DNA of 5,787 nucleotides, taken from Nitrospinota bacterium. GTDB lineage: Bacteria > JAUXIQ01. Both the position numbers and the translations under genes were made by a program. Positions 1-5,230 of the stretch are shown one piece after another. The notes under the pieces are model-generated. The model searched no databases. It was not told where the DNA came from and was given only the letters and a program-made list of their open reading frames with translations. Each line of letters begins with the position of its first letter. Positions within the stretch are counted from its first letter, which is position 1. The stretch spans positions 1 through 5,787 of the forward strand of contig JAUXIQ010000151.1 in NCBI GenBank assembly GCA_030620925.1. Reading direction: 5' to 3'.

Positions 1-1084
1 AGGGGTGGGGGCGCTCCAGCTCGCCTTCGAGCAGTTGAAGCAGCGTCTCATGGAAGAGGGCCTCTTCGATGAGAAGCACAAGAGACCGCTTCCCCTTCTG
101 CCTCAGAGAATAGGTGTGGTGACCTCCCCCACGGGGGCCGCCATCCGGGATATACTGCGGGTCATAGAGCGGAGGTTCGCCAACGTGCACGTTCTGCTCT
201 ACCCGGTCCGCGTGCAGGGTGAGGGCGCCGCAGAAGAGATAGCCGAGGCCGTAGGTGCTTTCAACAACCTGCCCGCCCTGGGGCACGGCCTGCCGGAAGT
301 AGACGTTATCATCGTGGGCAGGGGTGGCGGCTCGCTGGAAGACCTCTGGGCATTCAACGAAGAAGCGGTGGCCAGAGCCGTTTACGCCTCATCCATACCG
401 GTCATCTCCGCCGTGGGACACGAGATCGACTTCACCATATCCGATATGGTAGCCGACGTTAGGGCGGCCACCCCTTCGGCGGCGGCGGAAATGGTGGTAA
501 TGAACAAAGAAGATATCAGCCGCAGGGTGGCGGACCTCGGCGCCAGGCTGGTCAATTCCACCCGCGCCGCCCTTAACATATATAGCGAACGGTTGGAAGG
601 CATCTACAGGCGAAGACCTTTCGTCATACCCGTGGAGCGTATCGGTGGATTTCAACAGCAGGTGGACGACCAGGTAATGCGGCTCTGCAGGGAAACGGAG
701 CTAAAGGTAAAGGCAAAATTTGAGCGACTCAACGGATTAAAACAGGGGATCAAACTACTCTCTCCCCTCAGTCTGGTCAACCGCTACCTCGATCTGTTGA
801 AAAACAGCGAAAGCGGCCTCCTGACTTCCATAAGAGTGGTCATGGAAGGAAAGCTCCACCGTTACAGGGAGCTGGCCGCCAGGATGAACTCGTTGAGTCC
901 TCTGGCCGTGCTGGAGCGGGGATTCAGCATCTGCTACAAATTGCCGGAAATGGAGGCGGTAAAGGACGCATCGGCGCTGGAAACCGGAGACAGGCTGAGG
1001 CTCCGCTTCAGCCGCGGGAGCGCCCTGTGCCGTACGGAAGAACGCATTATTGAGGATGAAAATAATGACCGAAATGAAGTTTGA
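1..1084 (+). CDS. xseA: Exonuclease VII large subunit, 5'-truncated by the window edge
   Basis: With XseB this subunit forms exonuclease VII, a cytoplasmic nuclease that degrades single-stranded DNA from both ends into oligonucleotides. The reading frame is open through base 2, so the gene begins upstream. The GTG at base 5 is an internal codon: it falls in the family's conserved stretch just before LAFEQLK. About 360 residues are visible; the missing roughly 90-100 would hold the N-terminal OB-fold. Counting from base 5, the catalytic domain shows [11 protein letters not shown] (39-50), [12 protein letters not shown] (104-115) and [11 protein letters not shown] (135-145). Asp49, Arg106, His139 and Asp142 match the residues reported as essential in E. 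coli XseA (D155, R205, H238, D241), and the Arg-His-Asp spacing is identical. A charged, helical region (about 170-295) that would bind XseB follows, then the conserved C-terminal [12 protein letters not shown] segment. A 7-residue insertion lies between Asp49 and Arg106 relative to E. coli. The stop overlaps the start of xseB. Identification is secure. Confidence 0.97.
   Translation, partial: GVGALQLAFEQLKQRLMEEGLFDEKHKRPLPLLPQRIGVVTSPTGAAIRDILRVIERRFANVHVLLYPVRVQGEGAAEEIAEAVGAFNNLPALGHGLPEVDVIIVGRGGGSLEDLWAFNEEAVARAVYASSIPVISAVGHEIDFTISDMVADVRAATPSAAAEMVVMNKEDISRRVADLGARLVNSTRAALNIYSERLEGIYRRRPFVIPVERIGGFQQQVDDQVMRLCRETELKVKAKFERLNGLKQGIKLLSPLSLVNRYLDLLKNSESGLLTSIRVVMEGKLHRYRELAARMNSLSPLAVLERGFSICYKLPEMEAVKDASALETGDRLRLRFSRGSALCRTEERIIEDENNDRNEV
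1051..1055 (+). promoter_or_regulatory. Ribosome binding site that decides the xseB start
   Basis: TGAGG lies 9 nt before the ATG at 1065. The in-frame ATG at 1056 touches this motif directly, and the TTG at 1050 lies before it, so neither can use it. This favours 1065. The motif sits inside the last codons of xseA, which fits translational coupling. Confidence 0.6.
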
Positions 1085-1316
1085 AGATGCCCTTAAACGG
1101 CTCGAAGAAATAGTCCAGGAGCTGGAGCAGAGCGAACCTGAGCTGGACAGGTCTCTGGAAATATTCGAAGAAGGCATCAAACTGGCCCGCTGGTGTACGC
1201 GGAAACTGGATGAAGCCAACAAAAAAATTGAGACCCTGTCCAGAGATGATGAAGGAGAGATTCGTTCCCAGCCCTTCCCCGGAACTTCCGAGGAAGGGGA
1301 CGGCGAGGAGGGATAA
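1065..1316 (+). CDS. xseB: Exonuclease VII small subunit
   Basis: XseB is the small helical subunit that binds in several copies along the coiled-coil arm of XseA and is needed for exonuclease VII activity in the cytoplasm. The product has 83 residues from the chosen ATG, normal for a family of about 70-85. Residues 5-58 carry the family pattern: [13 protein letters not shown], then [17 protein letters not shown], then [12 protein letters not shown], forming two or three amphipathic helices. The last 23 residues are acidic and glycine-rich and look disordered; such tails vary between species. The chosen start gives a 20-nt overlap with xseA. Upstream in-frame starts (TTG 1050, ATG 1056) would add 5 or 3 residues but have poor ribosome binding sites; ATG 1074 would remove 3 residues and cannot be excluded. 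Adjacency to xseA supports the call. Confidence 0.95.
   Translation: MTEMKFEDALKRLEEIVQELEQSEPELDRSLEIFEEGIKLARWCTRKLDEANKKIETLSRDDEGEIRSQPFPGTSEEGDGEEG
1306..1311 (+). promoter_or_regulatory. Strong Shine-Dalgarno that decides the ispA start
   Basis: A full AGGAGG lies 9 nt before the ATG at 1321. It is embedded in the last codons of xseB (the Glu-Glu-Gly end). The ispA frame is open upstream to an ATG at 1210, but that start would overlap xseB by over 100 nt and has no comparable motif, so 1321 is preferred. Confidence 0.8.
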
Positions 1317-1320
1317 AACC

Positions 1321-2244
1321 ATGTCCGCGGGAGAGCACTCCCTGAGCTTACCCGAAGAAGAAATGCTCCTGTTGACGGGATACATGCAGGAAAAACAGGA
1401 ACAGGTGGACAGGGCGCTGGAGGAAATATTACCGCCCGCTCCGGATTGCCCCTCAGACATAGTGGAGGCCATGCGCTATACCCTCTTTTCCGGAGGGAAA
1501 CGGCTGCGGCCCATCCTCGTTCTGGCTTCGGCCGAAGCCGTCGGCGGAAGAGGCGAACAGGCCTTGCCCGCGGCCTGCGCCATCGAGCTAATACATACCT
1601 ATTCCCTCATACACGACGACCTCCCATCCGTTGATAACGACGACTATCGTAGAGGCAAACTTTCAAACCACAAAGTGTTCAGCGAAGCCATGGCCATATT
1701 CGCCGGAGACGCACTCCTCACCCACGCTTTCATGGTAATGACCGACGCACGACGATTGCCCGATACCGACCCCGCCCTGATGCTTGGCGTCGCCGGAGAG
1801 ATCGCCCGGGCCGTGGGCGTGGAGGGAATGGTGGGAGGGCAGACGGTGGATATTATCTCCCAGGGCAGAGAGGTCGAGCCCTCGCTCCTGGATTACATAC
1901 ATAGCAACAAGACGGCGGCCCTCATAAGAATCTCCGCCAGGTCGGGGGCAATCCTAGGAGGAGGAAGCGAGGAGGAAGTAAGAGCCATCAGCGATTATGG
2001 GGGCAAGACAGGATTGGCGTTTCAGATAGTGGACGACCTGCTGGACATATCACAATCCGGTGAGACGGAAGGAGGCGACCAGCAACTGGGGAAGGCGACT
2101 TATCCGGCCGTCCACGGCGTTGAGAAATCCAGGCAAAGAACCGTGCAGTTAATAGAGGAAGCGCTTGCCGATCTCTCCGGTTTCGGCCCCGCAGCCGACC
2201 CTCTGCGACGCATCGCCTGTTTCGTCGCCTTCAGGGACCATTAG
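1321..2244 (+). CDS. ispA: Polyprenyl diphosphate synthase, probably farnesyl diphosphate synthase
   Basis: This cytoplasmic enzyme adds isopentenyl diphosphate head-to-tail to allylic diphosphates, giving FPP (C15) for undecaprenyl phosphate, quinones and other isoprenoids. The product has 307 residues (family about 290-300). Features in order: GGKRLRP (58-64, IPP binding); first aspartate-rich motif DDLPSVD (99-105) with the two-residue insertion typical of bacterial FPP synthases, followed by RRGK; GGQTVDI (172-178); SNKTAALI (195-202); GGKTGLAFQ (227-235); second aspartate-rich motif DDLLD (238-242); and DQQLGKATYP (253-262). Tyr94, five residues before the first motif, is the aromatic residue that in Geobacillus FPP synthase limits the chain to C15, so FPP is the likely product; GGPP cannot be excluded. 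One oddity is that the loop after DDLLD is about four residues shorter than in E. coli IspA and lacks the usual GK lysine. The gene begins 4 nt after xseB; no terminator follows it. Confidence 0.95.
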   Translation: MSAGEHSLSLPEEEMLLLTGYMQEKQEQVDRALEEILPPAPDCPSDIVEAMRYTLFSGGKRLRPILVLASAEAVGGRGEQALPAACAIELIHTYSLIHDDLPSVDNDDYRRGKLSNHKVFSEAMAIFAGDALLTHAFMVMTDARRLPDTDPALMLGVAGEIARAVGVEGMVGGQTVDIISQGREVEPSLLDYIHSNKTAALIRISARSGAILGGGSEEEVRAISDYGGKTGLAFQIVDDLLDISQSGETEGGDQQLGKATYPAVHGVEKSRQRTVQLIEEALADLSGFGPAADPLRRIACFVAFRDH

Positions 2245-2278
2245 CCAAACGTACGGGAGTTATAGATATTTGTAGAAA

Positions 2279-2313
2279 ATACCGATACTATTATGTAAAA
2301 TAGTATTAGGTAT
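2279..2313 (+). repeat. Inverted repeat / possible hairpin 1 upstream of dxs
   Basis: ATACTATT (2285-2292) and AATAGTAT (2299-2306) are perfect reverse complements around a 6-nt loop. Outside them ATACC (2279-2283) pairs with GGTAT (2309-2313), separated only by a bulge of G2284 opposite T2307-A2308. That gives 13 pairs. Most of the stem is AT and no T tract follows, so it is not a standard intrinsic terminator. It could be an operator or part of a leader RNA. Confidence 0.55.
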
Positions 2314-2328
2314 ACCGAGCAATATTAA

Positions 2329-2361
2329 GGGTATTAAACTTGGGGGGAAATTGTTAATCCC
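2329..2361 (+). repeat. Inverted repeat / possible hairpin 2 upstream of dxs
   Basis: GGG (2329-2331) plus ATTAA (2333-2337) pairs with TTAAT (2354-2358) plus CCC (2359-2361), with T2332 bulged. The 16-nt loop contains six consecutive G (2342-2347). An alternative pairing uses GGTAT (2330-2334) with ATACC (2362-2366). The loop is long and the stem is mixed, so folding is uncertain. Confidence 0.35.
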
Positions 2362-2367
2362 ATACCT

Positions 2368-2375
2368 TATAAAAT
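2368..2375 (+). promoter_or_regulatory. Possible -10 element for dxs
   Basis: TATAAAAT resembles a sigma-70 type -10 box and lies about 50 nt before the dxs start. The nearest -35-like hexamer, TTGTTA at 2351-2356, is only 11-13 bp away, well short of the usual 17, so the promoter is weakly supported. Confidence 0.22.
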
Positions 2376-2412
2376 CCGACTGGCTTGTATCAGTAGATTT
2401 TAAAAAACCTTC

Positions 2413-2416
2413 GGAG
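2413..2416 (+). promoter_or_regulatory. Ribosome binding site of dxs
   Basis: GGAG, within CGGAGTGAA, lies 10 nt before the ATG at 2427. It supports this start, which also gives a protein that aligns at its N-terminus with the family. Confidence 0.6.
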
Positions 2417-2426
2417 TGAAAGTTTA

Positions 2427-4325
2427 ATGAGCGTCCTGGAAAGAATAGAGCGCCCCAAAGACCTCAAATCCCTCTCCCTGGAAGAGCTGAATACACTGGC
2501 CGGTGAGATAAGAGAGCTGATAATCAAGGTGGTCTCACAAACCGGCGGCCACCTCGCCTCCAACCTGGGCACCGTGGAGCTGACCCTGGCCCTCCATCAC
2601 GTCTTCGACGCACCCAGGGACAGGATCGTCTGGGATGTGGGACACCAGACATACACCCACAAAATAATCACCGGCCGCAAAGACAAATTTCATACCCTCC
2701 GCCAGTTCCAGGGTCTGAGCGGTTTCCCCAAACGCTCCGAAAGCGATTACGACACCTTCGACACGGGCCACGGCGGGACCTCCATTTCGGCGGCTCTGGG
2801 CATGGCCGAAGCCAGGGATCACCTAAGCGAACAGCACAAAGTAGTGGCGGTAATCGGGGACGGCTCGATGACCTCCGGCATGGCCTTCGAAGGCTTGAAC
2901 AACGCCGGGCCGCTCAAAAAGGACTTCGTGGTCATCCTCAACGACAACGAGATGTCCATCTCCCCCAACGTGGGTGCGCTCTCCAGCTACTTGAGCCGTC
3001 TGCTCACGGGAAAACTCTCTATAAGGCTGCGCCGCAATACCAAAAAGCTTCTTAAGCGGCTCCCCAGGGAGGGAGGCCGAATCCAGAGCCTCATCAAACG
3101 GGTGGAAGAATCATTAAAAGTCTTCTTTACCCCCGGTGTGCTGTTCGAAGAGCTGGGTTTCAAATACATAGGACCCATAAAAGGGCACGACCTGAACGAT
3201 CTCATAGACGTCTTCCGGCACGTGCGGCTATTGGATTGCCCCGCTCTGGTCCACGTCATCACCAAAAAAGGTAAGGGCTACCCCTTCGCTGAGGACGACC
3301 CCACAACCTTCCACGGCATTAGCCCGTTCGACATCTCCACCGGTAAATGCTCCAACCAGGAGGGGCCGCCGACTTACACCAAGGTCTTCGGAGATACCAT
3401 GACCAGGCTGGCCCAGGAAGACAACCGCATAGTGGGAATAACCGCTGCAATGTCCGACGGGACGGGCCTGGATAAGTTCGGGGAAAAGTTCCCCGGCAGG
3501 TTCTACGACGTAGGGATGGCCGAACAGCACGCCGTAACCTTCGCCGCCGGATTGGCCATCGAAGGCTTCAAACCGGTGACGGCCATATACTCCACCTTCC
3601 TTCAGCGCGCTTACGACCAGGTATTGCACGACGTCTGCCTCATGAACCTCCCCGTCACTTTCGTGCTCGACCGCGGCGGCCTGGTGGGCGAGGACGGCCC
3701 CACGCACCACGGCACCTACGACCTGTCTTTCCTGCGCTCCTGCCCCAACATGGTGATCATGGCTCCAAAGGATGAAAGCGAGCTGCCGTCAATGCTCAAG
3801 ACGGCCCTTGAACACACCGGCCCGGTAACACTGCGCTTTCAAAGAGGGAGGGGACAGGGCGTAGAGATTAAACCGGAGATAGACATCCTCTCCATTGGAG
3901 CGGCCGAGGTAATGCGCGAAGGGAAGGATATAGCAATCCTGGCCGTGGGGAGCACCGTCTACCCGTCATTAGAAGCGGCCCGGGAACTGGAAAAAGAAGG
4001 CATCCTGGCCACAGTAGTTAACATGCGGTTCGTTAAACCGTTGGACGAAGACCTGCTGAGGAGGCTCGCCTCCAGCGTCCAAAAGTTCGTCACCGTCGAG
4101 GATAACGTTCTTACCGGAGGGTTCGGAAGCGGCGTCCTCGAGTTCTTCCAGGACGAAGGCATCACCCGGGTACAGGTAACACGGGCGGGCCTGCCCGAAA
4201 AAGTCGAAGAACAGGGCCCTCTTCCCGTTCTCAGAGCCAACTACGGCATAGACGCCCAGGGTATCGCCGCCGCCGTGAGGGAAACCGTAAAAGCCGTGCA
4301 CCGTGTCGATGAGGTGCACCTTTAA
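2427..4325 (+). CDS. dxs: 1-deoxy-D-xylulose-5-phosphate synthase
   Basis: Dxs condenses pyruvate with glyceraldehyde 3-phosphate, using thiamine diphosphate and Mg2+, to give DXP and CO2. This is the first step of the MEP isoprenoid pathway and also supplies thiamine and pyridoxal synthesis in many bacteria. The protein has 632 residues, the family's normal length. Domain I (about 1-310) carries VGHQTYTHKI with His73 (E. coli H80), GHGGTS (114-119), and the thiamine diphosphate motif GDG (144-146) through NDNEMSIS (172-179), where Asp145 and Asn174 match E. coli D152 and N181. Domain II (about 314-480) carries VGMAEQHAV with catalytic Glu366 (E. coli E370) and DRGGLVGEDGPTHHG (415-429) with Arg416, Asp423 and His427. 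The transketolase C-terminal domain (about 495-620) follows. The second position-specific oddity is GHGGTS, where E. coli has GHSSTS. The gene sits between ispA and tlyA, a common arrangement, but behind a 182-nt gap that may carry its own control signals. Confidence 0.98.
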   Translation: MSVLERIERPKDLKSLSLEELNTLAGEIRELIIKVVSQTGGHLASNLGTVELTLALHHVFDAPRDRIVWDVGHQTYTHKIITGRKDKFHTLRQFQGLSGFPKRSESDYDTFDTGHGGTSISAALGMAEARDHLSEQHKVVAVIGDGSMTSGMAFEGLNNAGPLKKDFVVILNDNEMSISPNVGALSSYLSRLLTGKLSIRLRRNTKKLLKRLPREGGRIQSLIKRVEESLKVFFTPGVLFEELGFKYIGPIKGHDLNDLIDVFRHVRLLDCPALVHVITKKGKGYPFAEDDPTTFHGISPFDISTGKCSNQEGPPTYTKVFGDTMTRLAQEDNRIVGITAAMSDGTGLDKFGEKFPGRFYDVGMAEQHAVTFAAGLAIEGFKPVTAIYSTFLQRAYDQVLHDVCLMNLPVTFVLDRGGLVGEDGPTHHGTYDLSFLRSCPNMVIMAPKDESELPSMLKTALEHTGPVTLRFQRGRGQGVEIKPEIDILSIGAAEVMREGKDIAILAVGSTVYPSLEAARELEKEGILATVVNMRFVKPLDEDLLRRLASSVQKFVTVEDNVLTGGFGSGVLEFFQDEGITRVQVTRAGLPEKVEEQGPLPVLRANYGIDAQGIAAAVRETVKAVHRVDEVHL

Positions 4326-4356
4326 GAGCAAAAACGGCAAAAAATCCTGCGATGCT

Positions 4357-4364
4357 CCCCCCCC
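4357..4364 (+). repeat. Run of eight C in the dxs-tlyA spacer
   Basis: C8 sits in the 66-nt noncoding spacer (4326-4391), just after TGCTC (4353-4357), which is the reverse complement of GAGCA (4326-4330) right after the dxs stop. The 22-nt loop makes a hairpin weak, and no T run follows closely. The spacer shows no clear promoter or terminator. Confidence 0.5.
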
Positions 4365-4381
4365 TTCTACTGATAATTTTT

Positions 4382-4388
4382 GAGGGAG
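4382..4388 (+). promoter_or_regulatory. Ribosome binding site of tlyA
   Basis: GAGGGAG ends 3 nt before the ATG at 4392, with GAGGG ending 5 nt before it. Spacing is slightly short but acceptable. The in-frame TTG at 4380 lies before this motif and so could not use it. Confidence 0.55.
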
Positions 4389-4391
4389 TTG

Positions 4392-5186
4392 ATGCGTAAA
4401 AAGGTCAGGCTCGATGCCCTACTGGTGGAAAGGGAACTGGCCTCCAACCGCTCTCAGGCGCGCGCCCTCATCATGGCAGGAAAAGTCCTTTTAAACGACC
4501 GACCGTCCACCAAAGCCGGCGCCGGCGTGGACCCTGCTTCTTCATTGGAACTCCGTGGAGGTGGGATAAAATATGTCAGCAGAGGTGGAGAGAAGCTGGA
4601 GCACGCCCTGGAGCATTTCCGCATCCGGGTCAAAGACGCGGTGGCGCTGGATGTGGGGGCCTCCACGGGGGGCTTCACCGATTGCCTGCTGCAGCGGGGT
4701 GCCAAACGGGTTTACTGCGTGGACGTGGGCTACGGCCAGCTGGCCTGGAAGCTGCGCCAGGATAGCCGGGTGGTGAACCTGGAGCGAACGAACGCCCGGC
4801 ATCTGAAACCGGAAAGTATAGGAGAACCGATCGGGCTGGCGGTAATAGACGTCTCCTTTATATCCCTCGAACTTATACTACCACCCGTATTCAGAGCACT
4901 GAGTGAGGGCGGGGACATAGTGGCCCTGATAAAACCGCAGTTCGAGGTCGGGAAGGGAGAAGTCGGCAAAGGAGGAGTGGTCAGAGACGCCGATAAACAC
5001 GAAAAAGTACTTCTCAAGGTCGCCGGTTTCGCATCCGCAATCGGGCTCAGCGTTGAGGGATTCACAGCGAGTCCGCTTAAAGGGCCCAAAGGAAACTCGG
5101 AGTTTTTCATCCACCTCAAAAAGGACGGCCCCCCTCAGGATACGGAAAAAGTGAAACTCATGATAACCGACGTCGTCTATAATTAA
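4392..5186 (+). CDS. tlyA: TlyA-family rRNA 2'-O-methyltransferase (hemolysin A family)
   Basis: TlyA proteins use S-adenosylmethionine to methylate ribose 2'-hydroxyls of rRNA: C1920 of 23S and, in one subtype, C1409 of 16S. The name comes from a haemolytic phenotype. The product has 264 residues. Residues about 5-63 form an S4 RNA-binding domain (RLDALLVERELASNRSQA, then AGKVLLND). The FtsJ/RrmJ-like Rossmann methyltransferase follows: SAM motif LDVGASTGGFTD (86-97), VDVGYGQLAW (110-119), VIDVSFISLE (151-160), LIKPQFEVGKG (179-189) and GNSEFF (234-239). The catalytic tetrad is present as Lys68, Asp153, Lys181 and Glu237, one position off the Mycobacterium tuberculosis tetrad (K69, D154, K182, E238). 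The near-equal length and intact C-terminal tail suggest the longer, dual-target subtype, which is inference. Family members are often encoded after dxs; there they are sometimes annotated as yqxC. Role in antibiotic (capreomycin) susceptibility is known for the family, not shown here. Confidence 0.95.
   Translation: MRKKVRLDALLVERELASNRSQARALIMAGKVLLNDRPSTKAGAGVDPASSLELRGGGIKYVSRGGEKLEHALEHFRIRVKDAVALDVGASTGGFTDCLLQRGAKRVYCVDVGYGQLAWKLRQDSRVVNLERTNARHLKPESIGEPIGLAVIDVSFISLELILPPVFRALSEGGDIVALIKPQFEVGKGEVGKGGVVRDADKHEKVLLKVAGFASAIGLSVEGFTASPLKGPKGNSEFFIHLKKDGPPQDTEKVKLMITDVVYN
5178..5183 (+). promoter_or_regulatory. Consensus -10 hexamer at the end of tlyA, possible lgt promoter
   Basis: An exact TATAAT overlaps the last codons of tlyA and lies 47 nt before the lgt start. 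No convincing -35 hexamer is seen 16-18 bp upstream (the region reads AACTCA or similar) and there is no extended TG. It may be a chance match in the codons for Tyr-Asn plus the stop. Confidence 0.25.
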
Positions 5187-5230
5187 GTCAATGGTTTACA
5201 TTTTCAAAATAATATTAGAGTGAGAACGAT

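Larger units (their letters stand above)
2245..2426 (+). other. AT-rich gap upstream of dxs, probable regulatory or leader region
   Basis: These 182 nt lie between the ispA stop and the dxs start and are much richer in A+T than the genes around them. No open frame with a ribosome binding site was found, and no classic terminator (no hairpin is followed by a T run). The region holds two imperfect inverted repeats, the palindrome GGTATACC (2309-2316), two copies of ATACCGA (2279-2285 and 2312-2318, 33 bp apart) and two copies of GTATTA (2303-2308 and 2331-2336). A TPP riboswitch, plausible before a TPP enzyme, was looked for and not recognised. The likely role is control of dxs or an internal promoter, inferred from position and composition. 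Confidence 0.5.

Noticed and set aside
1210-1320. Upstream ATG extension of IspA by 37 residues
   Set aside because: It would overlap xseB by over 100 nt, lacks a comparable ribosome binding site and the extra residues do not resemble the IspA family; ATG 1321 has AGGAGG at ideal spacing.
755-1472. Antisense open frames across the end of xseA, xseB and start of ispA
   Set aside because: They are shadows of confidently identified genes, with low-complexity serine-rich or unrecognisable products.
2279-2320. Intrinsic terminator after ispA
   Set aside because: The stem is mostly AT and the 3' side continues ACCGAGC with no T tract.
2245-2426. TPP riboswitch before dxs
   Set aside because: The conserved CUGAGA and ACCUGAUCUGG-like segments of the TPP aptamer are not present.
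3228-3710. 160-codon open frame on the - strand inside dxs
   Set aside because: It lies fully antisense to a strongly conserved part of dxs; the product resembles no family I know and is explained by GC-rich codon bias.
4326-4381. Intrinsic terminator after dxs
   Set aside because: GAGCA/TGCTC is only 5 bp with a 22-nt loop, and the T run at 4377-4381 is 19 nt away with no stem next to it.
4573-4776. Alternative + strand frame inside tlyA
   Set aside because: It is out of frame within the conserved S4/methyltransferase coding sequence and its product matches nothing recognisable.
5201-5211. ATTTT-C-AAAAT palindrome before lgt as an operator
   Set aside because: It is a short A/T inverted repeat of the sort expected by chance in AT-rich spacer DNA.
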